Below are positions 50,897 through 58,576 of a stretch of 64,000 nucleotides of DNA, in pieces. Position 1 is the first letter of the stretch; every line of letters starts with the position of its first letter. Source of the stretch: Streptomyces sp. CB02056 (GTDB lineage: Bacteria > Actinomycetota > Actinomycetes > Streptomycetales > Streptomycetaceae); contig NZ_LIPD01000007.1 in NCBI RefSeq assembly GCF_001905545.1, positions 342,340 to 406,339 of the forward strand. Direction: 5' to 3'. Position numbers and translations under genes: made by a program. A model generated the notes under the pieces. The model saw only the letters and a program-made list of their open reading frames with translations. It did not search any database and had not been told where the DNA came from.

Positions 50897-53230
50897 ATGC
50901 CTATTCGCCGTGCCGCGTTCTGGCGCGCGCTCGTCGCGCTCGCCGTCGTCGGCGTCTCGTTCTACGTCGCCCTGACCACCCCGCCCCGCCTCGGGCTCGA
51001 CCTGCGCGGCGGCACCCGGATCGTCCTGGAGACCCAGGACTCGCCCACTGTCCGCGCCGACGCGGACGCCACCGACCGGGCGCTGGAGGTACTGCGCCGC
51101 CGGGTCGACGGTCTCGGTGTCGCCGAACCCTCGCTCGCCCGCGCCGGGGAACGGCGCATCGTCGTCGAACTCCCCGGCATCCAGGACCCCCGCGAGGCCG
51201 CCGGGGTCATCGGCCGCACCGCCCAGCTCACCTTCCACGCCGTCACCGCGAACGCCGACGGCCCGGCCGGACCCCCGGCGGCGGACGGCTCCCGGGTCCT
51301 CGCCGATCCCGGCCTCCCCGGTGGCCACCTGCGGCTGGGTCCGCCGGTGCTGACCGGCGACGGCGTCAAGGACGCCTCGGCCGTGCTCGACACCCGGACG
51401 GGCCTCGGCTGGAGCATCGACCTCTCCTTCCGCGGCTCGGCCGGCGACGCCTGGGCCCGGCTCACCGGGGAAGCCGCGTGCGCCGCGCCGGCCGACCCCA
51501 CCCGCCGGGTCGCCATCGTGCTCGACGACCGCGTCCTGTCCGCCCCCGGCGTCCAGGACAGCGTGCCCTGCGGGCAGGGGATCACCGGTGGTTCGACCCA
51601 GATCACCGGCGGGTTCTCGGCCGACGAGGCCCGCGATCTCGCCGCCCTGGTCAAGGGCGGTGCCCTGCCCGTACCGGTGACGGTGATCGAGCAGAGCACC
51701 GTCGGCCCCACCCTCGGCGCCGAGGCGATTCGGGCCAGCGCCCTGGCCGCGGCCATCGGCCTGCTCTGCACCGGGGCCTTCGTCATCGCGGTGTACCGCC
51801 TGCTCGGTGTGCTGGCCACCGTCGCCCTCGCCCTCTACGGACTGATCTCGTACGCCGCCGTGGTCGCGCTCGGCGCGACGCTCACCCTGCCCGGGCTGGC
51901 CGGCTTCGTGCTCGCCATCGGCATGGCGGTGGACGCCAACGTGCTGGTCTTCGAACGGGCCAGGGAGGAGTACACCGCGCCTCGGGCGGCCGGCCCCGGC
52001 AGGGAACGGGACCTTCGGCGCCCGCTGCGCGTCGGCTTCGCGAAGGCATGGAGCGCGGTGGCCGACTCCAACGTGACGACGCTGCTCGCCGCCGGTCTGC
52101 TCTTCGTGTTCGCCACCGGCCCGGTCAAGGGCTTCGGGGTGACGCTCTCGATCGGCGTGCTGGCCTCGATGTTCTCGGCCATGCTGATCACCCGGCTGCT
52201 CGCCGAGTGGGCGGTGCGCCGGCCCGCCGTCGCCCGGCGGCCCGCCCTGACCGGCATGGCCACCGTCGGCCGGCTCCGGACCCGGCTGACCCGGCGGCCG
52301 CCCCGGCTGATGCGCCACCGGCGGCGCTGGCTGGGCGCCTGCGCCGGCCTGCTCCTGCTCGCCGTGGCCGGGATCGGCGGGCGCGGCCTGGACTTCGGCA
52401 TCGAGTTCACCGGCGGTCGGGTGGCGCAGTACACCGCCGCGCAGCGGGTCGACGCGGACGCCGCCCGCGCGGCGGTGGTCGGCGCCGGGTTCCCCCAGGC
52501 CGTGGTCCAGACCACCGGCGACACCGGGGTGTCCGTCCGCACCAAGGAGACCGGCGACGACCAGCAGCAGCGCATCCGGGAGGCGCTCACCGGCGTCACC
52601 GGCGAGCTGTCCGTGGAGCGCGACGAGCTGATCGGGCCGAGCCTCGGCGGCGAGCTGCGCGGCTACGCGCTGGCCGCGCTCGGGCTCGCGGTCGCCGCCC
52701 AACTGCTCTACCTCACGATCCGCTTCCGGTGGGCCTTCGCGGCCGCAGCGGTGATCGCGATGGCGCAGGACCTGCTGCTCGTCCTCGGCCTCTTCGCCTG
52801 GCTGGGCAAGCCGGTGGACAGCGTCTTCCTCGCCGCGCTGCTCACCATCGTCGGGTACTCGGTCAACGACACGGTGGTGGTCCTGGACCGGCTGCGCGAG
52901 CTGCGCCGGACCGGGACGAAGGCGAGCTGGGCGGATCTCGCGGACCGCGCCGTGGCGCAGACCCTCCCCCGGACGGTGAACACCGGCATGGGGGCGCTGT
53001 TCGTCCTGGTGGCCCTGGCGGCCTTCGGCGGCGACTCGCTCGCCGACTTCTCGGTGGCGCTGCTGGCCGGGGTCCTGCTGGGCACCGCGTCGACGGTGTT
53101 CACCGCGATGCCGGTGGTCGTCCTGCTCCAGGAGCGGTTCCCGGACCGGCCGCAGGAGGCCGGGGAGGCACCGGCACCTCACGCGGCGGGCACGGCCCGG
53201 GCGCGCGACCACAACGGGGCGGTGGTCTGA
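50897..53230 (+). CDS. secDF: Fused protein translocase subunit SecDF
   Basis: A 777-aa fused SecD-SecF protein, twelve membrane helices, that uses the proton motive force to help Sec-dependent export from the outside. Signs: SecD start PPRLGLDLRGGTRIVLET, P1-region VLRRRVDGLGVAEPSLARAG then VVELPGIQDPREAAGVIGRT, the D5-type IGMAVDANVLVFERAREE, and SecF blocks GLDFGIEFTGGRVAQY, DELIGPSLGGELR and IVGYSVNDTVVVLDRLRELR. Length is normal for a fusion (about 750 aa). It stands alone here, without yajC, ruv or recJ genes that neighbour the housekeeping secD-secF in actinomycetes, so it is likely a second, accessory copy. Start ATG follows GGAG. Confidence 0.9.
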   Translation: MPIRRAAFWRALVALAVVGVSFYVALTTPPRLGLDLRGGTRIVLETQDSPTVRADADATDRALEVLRRRVDGLGVAEPSLARAGERRIVVELPGIQDPREAAGVIGRTAQLTFHAVTANADGPAGPPAADGSRVLADPGLPGGHLRLGPPVLTGDGVKDASAVLDTRTGLGWSIDLSFRGSAGDAWARLTGEAACAAPADPTRRVAIVLDDRVLSAPGVQDSVPCGQGITGGSTQITGGFSADEARDLAALVKGGALPVPVTVIEQSTVGPTLGAEAIRASALAAAIGLLCTGAFVIAVYRLLGVLATVALALYGLISYAAVVALGATLTLPGLAGFVLAIGMAVDANVLVFERAREEYTAPRAAGPGRERDLRRPLRVGFAKAWSAVADSNVTTLLAAGLLFVFATGPVKGFGVTLSIGVLASMFSAMLITRLLAEWAVRRPAVARRPALTGMATVGRLRTRLTRRPPRLMRHRRRWLGACAGLLLLAVAGIGGRGLDFGIEFTGGRVAQYTAAQRVDADAARAAVVGAGFPQAVVQTTGDTGVSVRTKETGDDQQQRIREALTGVTGELSVERDELIGPSLGGELRGYALAALGLAVAAQLLYLTIRFRWAFAAAAVIAMAQDLLLVLGLFAWLGKPVDSVFLAALLTIVGYSVNDTVVVLDRLRELRRTGTKASWADLADRAVAQTLPRTVNTGMGALFVLVALAAFGGDSLADFSVALLAGVLLGTASTVFTAMPVVVLLQERFPDRPQEAGEAPAPHAAGTARARDHNGAVV

Positions 53231-53468
53231 GCGACGCCGGTTCGGCGGGGAGGCCGTGCGTGCCGCGACCGGCCGGCTGCTCTCGGTCGGCCGGCCGGCG
53301 GGCGAGCAGGTGCTGGTGCTGGTGCTGGACGTCAGCGCCATCGGACGGCGGAGCGCCGTCCTGACGCACGATGAGACGCCGACCTACTGGTCAACGGCCG
53401 CCGTACAGCGGGACGTTCGGGCGCCGCAGGGCGCGGGGCGGCGCGCCGCCGAGGAGCACGGGAGGTCT

Positions 53469-53499
53469 CGTCTCCCGGCCGATCCGGTACCGGGAGACG
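53469..53499. terminator. Hairpin terminator between secDF and the methyltransferase
   Basis: Perfect 10-bp stem, CGTCTCCCGG against CCGGGAGACG, with an 11-base loop, 47 bases downstream of the minus-strand methyltransferase stop. Confidence 0.75.
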
Positions 53500-53545
53500 T
53501 GCCGGCCGGACCGCGGGGGAAGCCGCTGTCCGGCCGGGCTCAGCC

Positions 53546-54694
53546 TTACCCCCGTACGGACGGCAGCGGGTTGGCCGGCTCGTCCAGCCACGCCCGGTGC
53601 CCGCCGTCCGTGTCCACGGTCAGCCCGAACCGGTCGAAGCCCGGGCGGCCCTGCTTCTCCCACCAGCGGACGATGTCCTCAATCTCCGACCACATCCGGC
53701 GAGGACCCGACTGGCGGACCTCGTACCGTTCCGCGCCGTCCACGAAGTCGACCGTGGCCCAGGACGTGACGCCGGTGTCGAACAGCCACAGGGTGGTCAT
53801 CCCGTCGCCGTCGCTGCGCCGGTAGTACACATCGGGCACGACCAGGCCCACGACGAAGGACGCCAGCCAGTCGTCCACGACATCGAGCGGGCTGAGGGTC
53901 GTGTACTCCTGTGTGGCGTCGCCGGGCCAGTCGCCGGGCAGGTAGTCGTCGACGGGCGGGCCCTGGTAGCGCTGTTGACGCATGCGCATGAACGCCGAGG
54001 ACCCGGTGAACGGCCCCTCGGCGGTGCGGCCGGCGGCGGTGAGGCGGGCGACGGCTCCGCCGCCGAAGAGCGGCGCGAAGGGCAGTACCAGCACGCCCTG
54101 CGGCCGGATCTGCCCGATCACGGCCGCGGGGACCTCCCGTACCGAGCAGGTGAGGATCCCCCGGTCGTACGGGGCCCGTGGCGGGTACCCGTCGGCGGCG
54201 TCGCCCACTACCGCGGTCGGGGCGTCGTCGAGGGCCCGGAGATTCGCCTCGGCCTGGGCGGCGACCTCCCGGTCCAGTTCCACGGTCACCACGGCATCCG
54301 CGCCTTGGCGCCGGGCCAGCAGTGCGGCGTTCCAGCCCGGGCCGGTCCCGCCCTCCCAGACCGTGTGGCCCTCGTGGACGTCCAGGTCGCGCAGCATGGA
54401 GGCCACCATCGTCGGCATGGAGACCGACGACGTCGGCTCCCGCTGCCCGCCGTCCGCGTCGTCCTCCCACTGCGTCACGATCGCCACGTCGGAGTACGCG
54501 AGCTCCAGCCACCTCCCGGGGTTCTCCGTCCGGTCGCAGCGCTCGTAGCCGTCGCTGGTGCTCGCCCAGACGACGTCCGGGAGGAACAGGTGGCGCCCGA
54601 CGTCGAGGAAGGCCTGACGCCAGCCCGGGGTCAGCGCACCCGAGGCCTCCAACCGGTCGACGAGCCGGCCCTGGAGGTCGGCGATCGCCGTCAC
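53546..54694 (-). CDS. PIMT-like protein O-methyltransferase, candidate imiditide (aspartimide) enzyme
   Basis: A 382-aa enzyme related to protein-L-isoaspartate methyltransferase: WRQAFLDVGRHLFLPDVVW, SVSMPTMVASMLRDLDVHEG, and the SAM loop VWEGGTGPGWNAALLARRQG then VVTVELDREVAAQAEANLRA. The last 130 residues extend beyond a typical PIMT (about 210 aa). PIMT homologues that act on peptides methylate an Asp, which then cyclises to aspartimide. The GTG start overlaps the stop of a 43-aa peptide gene (GTGA), so the two are coupled. No ATP-grasp gene is present, unlike graspetide clusters. This is the architecture described for imiditides. Confidence 0.82.
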   Translation of the reverse strand: MTAIADLQGRLVDRLEASGALTPGWRQAFLDVGRHLFLPDVVWASTSDGYERCDRTENPGRWLELAYSDVAIVTQWEDDADGGQREPTSSVSMPTMVASMLRDLDVHEGHTVWEGGTGPGWNAALLARRQGADAVVTVELDREVAAQAEANLRALDDAPTAVVGDAADGYPPRAPYDRGILTCSVREVPAAVIGQIRPQGVLVLPFAPLFGGGAVARLTAAGRTAEGPFTGSSAFMRMRQQRYQGPPVDDYLPGDWPGDATQEYTTLSPLDVVDDWLASFVVGLVVPDVYYRRSDGDGMTTLWLFDTGVTSWATVDFVDGAERYEVRQSGPRRMWSEIEDIVRWWEKQGRPGFDRFGLTVDTDGGHRAWLDEPANPLPSVRG

Positions 54695-54822
54695 TTGTGC
54701 TTCGGATCGGGAGTCGGGCCCTGTCCGTCGGGATTCGGCTTGGGGCCGATCTGCGGGCCACCGGGCTTGGCGTGGGAGCCGCCCCTACCGTCGTTCGGGC
54801 CGCCCTTGTTCTCGTCACCCAC
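54691..54822 (-). CDS. 43-aa candidate RiPP precursor (imiditide-like)
   Basis: A short gene on the minus strand, GTG start at 54822 with AGGGGG nine bases upstream. The peptide is 43 residues, Gly/Pro/Lys/Asp-rich, without Cys: it starts MGDENKGGPNDGRGG and ends PNPDGQGPTPDPKHK. It has two Asp-Gly dipeptides (D11-G12 and D32-G33), the sequence most prone to aspartimide formation, and is basic towards its end. Its stop overlaps the start of the PIMT-like methyltransferase. A gene this small with a ribosome-binding site, coupled to a peptide-modifying type of enzyme, is a good precursor candidate; which Asp is modified is unknown. Confidence 0.65.
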   Translation of the reverse strand: MGDENKGGPNDGRGGSHAKPGGPQIGPKPNPDGQGPTPDPKHK

Positions 54823-55242
54823 GGGTGATTCCCCCTTCTGTGCGACGCTCCGAGAATTTCAGAGCAGAGCGTAGGTGGGCGAGCACCCAAAGTAAATGGC
54901 GGTCCCACCGCTCCTCCTCGCGGGACAGGCACGGCTGGCCGACCATCCCGGGTGGGCCAACGCTTCGGGTGGTACGGCGCACAGGAGCAGCCGGGGAGCG
55001 CGCGCGGCGCCACCCACGCCGACGCCGGGCGCCTTGCCGAGGAGTGGGAGCGATACGACAACCTGGCGAGGGAGCAGTTCGTCGGGAAGTGCTGGAATTC
55101 GCATGCAGTGGATTCCTGCGGCAACCAAGGCCGCACCGTGGTTCGAACAACCCGGAGGCGTCACTCAGTTCTCCCTTGAAAAGCCCGTCAAGGTACTCTG
55201 CGCCGCGGAATACCTTGTCTTCGAGAATGGAAAATCCTGCTG
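54823..55242 (+). pseudogene. Possible decayed toxin C-terminus upstream of the immunity-like gene
   Basis: Two plus-strand pieces look coding. In one frame (about 54955-55130): FGWYGAQEQPGSARG, then DAGRLAEEWERYDNLAREQF. In another (about 55135-55243): FEQPGGVTQFSLEKPVKVLC then AAEYLVFENGKSC, whose stop overlaps the next start (TGATG). Such coupling to an immunity-like gene suggests the C-terminal part of a polymorphic toxin that has lost its frame. I do not recognise a toxin family. Confidence 0.35.
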
Positions 55243-55509
55243 ATGGATCGTCATCAACTTCTGACGCGCCTCACCGAGGCAGGTGTGAGCGACCGCTTTT
55301 ACGGGATCAGCACGCGGGGTCTCTCGACGTCCAACCATCTGCACGAGGCGGCCCCCGTCCTCACCGAGGGCCGCGACGGTCGATGGACGATCGACGTCTA
55401 TGAGCGTGGCGAGCACTGGGAGGAAGCGAGTTTCGATTCGGAGGAAGAGGCGTGTTCCTACCTCTACGCAGGGGTCATGAGGCAGTGGGAGCTCTACGGG
55501 TCTCAGTGA
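55243..55509 (+). CDS. Small soluble protein, immunity-like
   Basis: An 88-aa protein: MDRHQLLTRLTEAGVSDRFY, GISTRGLSTSNHLHEAAPVL, then an acidic beta-helix end WTIDVYERGEHWEEASFDSE followed by EEACSYLYAGV. Size, acidity and a position right after the toxin-like debris fit immunity proteins of polymorphic toxins, but I cannot name the family. The ATG overlaps the stop of the upstream frame by one base. Confidence 0.65.
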   Translation: MDRHQLLTRLTEAGVSDRFYGISTRGLSTSNHLHEAAPVLTEGRDGRWTIDVYERGEHWEEASFDSEEEACSYLYAGVMRQWELYGSQ

Positions 55510-55609
55510 GGTGAACAATCGAGCGCAGAGCCGCCGGGTCCTGGTGGCGCAGGACGACGTGGACGTCCACGATCGGGAGCGGGGCGAGCCTGGTTTCGGT
55601 GGTGCTCAT
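55475..55609 (-). CDS. 44-aa peptide of unknown function
   Basis: A short minus-strand frame with AGAGAGGAC directly before ATG at 55609. The product is 44 aa: MSTTETRLAPLPIVDVHVVL then RHQDPAALRSIVHLTETRRA. It overlaps the end of the convergent 88-aa gene by 35 bases. The ribosome-binding site is good but spacing is short, and no neighbour gene explains it. It may be a real small protein or chance. Confidence 0.35.
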   Translation of the reverse strand: MSTTETRLAPLPIVDVHVVLRHQDPAALRSIVHLTETRRAPTAS

Positions 55610-55731
55610 GTCCTCTCTAACTTCACTACGGGGTTTAGGTGTTGATCGTCCGGTGCGGCACCGCTCCCAGGATGGCCTGTGCGGTCTGCTCGGGGAGTCA
55701 GGTGGGTGGCGTCTCGGGGCGCCGTCGGGCC

Positions 55732-56796
55732 TCAGGGGCGGGGGGCGATCTTCAGGTCGCCCCGGGTGACCTGGCGGATGTGGGGGCCGGCCAGCAGGTC
55801 GTGGGGGTAGCCGAGTTCGATGCGGCCGGCCTCGTCGAGGCGGTCCGACTGGGCGGCGCTGAGTTCGACCTCCAGGGCGCCCAGGTTGTCCTCCAGCTGC
55901 GTGAGCGTGCGGGCGCCGACGACGGGCGCCGTCACGCCCGGCCGGTTCAGCGTCCAGGCGAGCGCGACCTGCGCGGGTGTGCGGCCCAGTTCGGCGGCGA
56001 CCTCCTTCACGACCTCGGCGACGGCGAGGGCGCGTTCGGTGACCATGCCCAGCCCGGCGTTGAAGCTCCTCCGGGTGCCCTCCCCCGCGCCGGCGGCCGC
56101 CGCGGTCAGGTCGGCGCGGCCGTACGTGCCGGTGAGCAGGCCGCCCGCCAGCGGGGAGTACGGCAACACGCCCAGGCCCATCTCCCGTGCCATCGGGACG
56201 AGATCGCGTTCCGCCGCCCGGTTGAGGAGGTTGTACTCGATCTGCAGGGCGACCAGCGGGGACCAGCCGCGCAGGTCGGCGACCGCCTGCATGCGCGAGA
56301 CCTCCCAGGCCGGGACGTTGGAGACCGCCACGTACAGGACCTTGCCCTGCCGGACCAGGTCGTCCATGGCGCGCAGGATCTCCTCGACCGGCGTCGTGAA
56401 GTCCCACACGTGCAGGTACAGCAGGTCGAGGTAGTCCGTGTTCAGCCGCCGGAGGCTGGACTCCACCGAGGCGAACATGCTCTTGCGGTGGCTCCCCGCG
56501 GAGTTCGGGTCGCCCGGCCGGCGCAGCGTGGTGTACTTCGTCGCCAGCACCAGGCCTTCGCGGCCGCCCCGGGTGAACTCGCCCAGCTGGCGTTCGGAAC
56601 TGCCGTCGGTGTACGTGCTGGCGGTGTCGATGAAGTTGCCGCCGCGCTCGACGTAGGCGTCGAACAGCCTGCGCGCCTCTGCCTTCTCCGCGCCCCAGCC
56701 GAACTCGGTGCCGAACGTGGCCGTGCCCAGCGCGAGCGGTGAGACCCGCAGTCCGGAACGGCCCAGCAGCCGGTAGCTGTCGAGGGTGAGTGCCAT
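55732..56796 (-). CDS. Aldo/keto reductase
   Basis: A 354-aa NADPH-dependent carbonyl reductase of the AKR superfamily. The barrel signatures are GLRVSPLALGTATFGTEFGW, the tetrad residues in NFIDTASTYTDGSSERQLGE (Asp and Tyr), ATKYTTL (Lys) and DYLDLLYLHVWD (His), and the C-terminal TLTQLEDNLGALEVELSAAQ cofactor region. It reduces aldehydes or ketones. Divergent from an XRE-type regulator with 117 bases between them, so probably under its control. Confidence 0.92.
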   Translation of the reverse strand: MALTLDSYRLLGRSGLRVSPLALGTATFGTEFGWGAEKAEARRLFDAYVERGGNFIDTASTYTDGSSERQLGEFTRGGREGLVLATKYTTLRRPGDPNSAGSHRKSMFASVESSLRRLNTDYLDLLYLHVWDFTTPVEEILRAMDDLVRQGKVLYVAVSNVPAWEVSRMQAVADLRGWSPLVALQIEYNLLNRAAERDLVPMAREMGLGVLPYSPLAGGLLTGTYGRADLTAAAAGAGEGTRRSFNAGLGMVTERALAVAEVVKEVAAELGRTPAQVALAWTLNRPGVTAPVVGARTLTQLEDNLGALEVELSAAQSDRLDEAGRIELGYPHDLLAGPHIRQVTRGDLKIAPRP

Positions 56797-56913
56797 GGTG
56801 ACCTCCCGTGTTCGTGATCCGTCGTCGACAGCGAGTCTGCGGCGGCGACGGGGCGCGGATAAGGGAGGGGACTTCCTGGGAACATCTGTCCTACCCTGGC
56901 TGTTGCGCCGGTC

Positions 56914-57816
56914 ATGACGACCTCCGCGCCGGACAGGACCCAGACCCAGGAGCTGGCCGCGTTCCTGCGCAGCCGGCGCGAACGCCTGGATCCCCGGGAC
57001 GTCGGCCTGCCGGCGCGCCTCCGGAACCGCCGCACCCCGGGGCTGCGCCGTGAGGAGGTCGCCGAACTGGCCGGGGTCAGCGTCGACTACGTCGTCCGGC
57101 TGGAACAGGCCCGCGGGCTGCGCCCCTCCCCCGACGTGCTCCAGGCCCTGGCCGGGGCGCTGCGCCTGGCCCCCGACGAGCGTGCCTACCTCTTCGACCT
57201 GGCCCTGCGGCGGCCCCCCGGCGCCGACCGGCCCGCCACCGCCGCCGCGCCGCCGCTGGCCCGGCTGGTCGCCGACCTCGCACCGCTGCCCGCCATGCTC
57301 CTGAACCACCGCTACGACATCCTGGCCTGGAACGCCGAAATGGCGGGACTGATGGTGGACTTCGACGCCCTGCCGCCCCCGCAGCGCAACGCGATGTGGC
57401 TGTGCCTCATGCACCCGCGGGTGCGGGAGTTCTACCTCGACCGCGAACGCGTGGTGCGGGAGGGGATCGCCCACCTGCGCGCCGCGTGGGCCGCCCACCC
57501 GGAAGACCGGGCCCTGAGCGGCCTCATCGCCGAATTCGCCGCCGGTGACGAGGAGTTCGCGCGCCTGTGGGCGGAGCGGGACGTCCGGGTCAACGGCCGC
57601 GGCCACAAGGCGCTGCGACACCCCGAGGCCGGCGTCCTCACCGTGCAGTTCGAGACCCTCAGGCCGCTCCAGGACCCGGACCAGCTGCTGGTGATCTACC
57701 GTGCGGCGGACGCGGAGAGCCAGGCGGCCCTGGACCGGCTGCGCGTAGCTGCCGCCGGGCCGCGGAAGGAGCCTGACGGGCTCTCGCACGCGTCCGCCTC
57801 CTCACAGCGGCCCTGA
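56914..57816 (+). CDS. XRE family regulator with MmyB-like ligand-binding domain
   Basis: A 300-aa regulator: helix-turn-helix at about residues 40-95 (PGLRREEVAELAGVSVDYVV, RLEQARGLRPSPDVLQALAG), then the MmyB-like PAS-type domain that binds fatty acids in relatives (LLNHRYDILAWNAEMAGLMV, FYLDRERVVREGIAHLRAAW, HPEAGVLTVQFETLRPLQDP). Divergent from the aldo/keto reductase, a common pairing for this family in streptomycetes (known from memory). GTG/ATG choice: ATG at 56914 fits the N-terminus. Confidence 0.9.
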   Translation: MTTSAPDRTQTQELAAFLRSRRERLDPRDVGLPARLRNRRTPGLRREEVAELAGVSVDYVVRLEQARGLRPSPDVLQALAGALRLAPDERAYLFDLALRRPPGADRPATAAAPPLARLVADLAPLPAMLLNHRYDILAWNAEMAGLMVDFDALPPPQRNAMWLCLMHPRVREFYLDRERVVREGIAHLRAAWAAHPEDRALSGLIAEFAAGDEEFARLWAERDVRVNGRGHKALRHPEAGVLTVQFETLRPLQDPDQLLVIYRAADAESQAALDRLRVAAAGPRKEPDGLSHASASSQRP

Positions 57817-57865
57817 CCGTCGGCCACTCACCACGGAGCGGCAGAGGCGGCACCTGTACGTGGAG

Positions 57866-58504
57866 TCAGCCGAGGTCGAACTGCCAGTACGCGGTGTCGC
57901 GGAACCCGGGCGACTTCGGGGCGACCTCCACCGTGACCGGGCCTCCCTGCTTGTCGGGCTTCACCCGCACCGACACGGTGCGCTTCTGCTCCGTGCCGAG
58001 GAGCGGCGTGAGGGCGGTGACGGTCGCGGCCTGGTCCAGGAAGGTCATGCCGGGAGCAGGGACGGGAGCGGAGCCGAAGGCGGAAGGGGTGGACAGCGGG
58101 CCGGAGTCGATGGCCTTCCCCGCCCGGACCACGACGGCGGCGGAGCCACCGGTCGTGCCGACGCCGGTGTCGGGGGACGTCCCACCGGGGCGCAACTCCT
58201 CACCCGTGCCGTTGTCGTAGGTGATCGTGAAGCTGTAGCTGCCGTCGGGTTCCCGGCGGGGAGGGCCCACGGTGATCCTCAGGCCGTCGTCGTAGCGGGC
58301 GGTCCCGCCGGCGCCCAGGGGCTCGACGACGGTTCCGGGGCCTTTGACGTACCCGTGCTGGGTCAGGGAGTCCTCGAACGTGGCCAGCGCCATGGCTCCC
58401 AGGACGACCAGGGCGGTGAGGACCGCCAGCGCGACCCCGAGGACGGTGGCCCAGCGCGGGGTGTCGGAGGGCCGGGGGCAGGCGGGAGCCACGTTCGTGT
58501 CCAT
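57866..58504 (-). CDS. Membrane-anchored protein with extracellular Ig-like domain
   Basis: A 212-aa protein with one N-terminal membrane helix (VLGVALAVLTALVVLGAMAL) and a beta-rich outer domain of about 160 residues (DDGLRITVGPPRREPDGSYS, FTITYDNGTGEELRPGGTSP, VRVKPDKQGGPVTVEVAPKS), resembling DUF4352-type Ig folds. I do not know its role. Convergent with the XRE gene, 73 bases downstream of the hydrolase start region on the same strand. Confidence 0.7.
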   Translation of the reverse strand: MDTNVAPACPRPSDTPRWATVLGVALAVLTALVVLGAMALATFEDSLTQHGYVKGPGTVVEPLGAGGTARYDDGLRITVGPPRREPDGSYSFTITYDNGTGEELRPGGTSPDTGVGTTGGSAAVVVRAGKAIDSGPLSTPSAFGSAPVPAPGMTFLDQAATVTALTPLLGTEQKRTVSVRVKPDKQGGPVTVEVAPKSPGFRDTAYWQFDLG

Positions 58505-58576
58505 GCGGGCCACGCTAGGGAAACAGCTGGTCGGAACGCATGAGCGGACGTACTCAAGGGCCACTGAGTAGCGGGC

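Noticed and set aside
50087..53341. Long minus-strand open frame opposite secDF
   Set aside because: Shadow of the SecDF gene; no domain pattern, and no ribosome-binding site.
53546..54822. Graspetide (ATP-grasp RiPP) cluster
   Set aside because: The methyltransferase resembles those of graspetide systems, but no ATP-grasp ligase is present within several kilobases.
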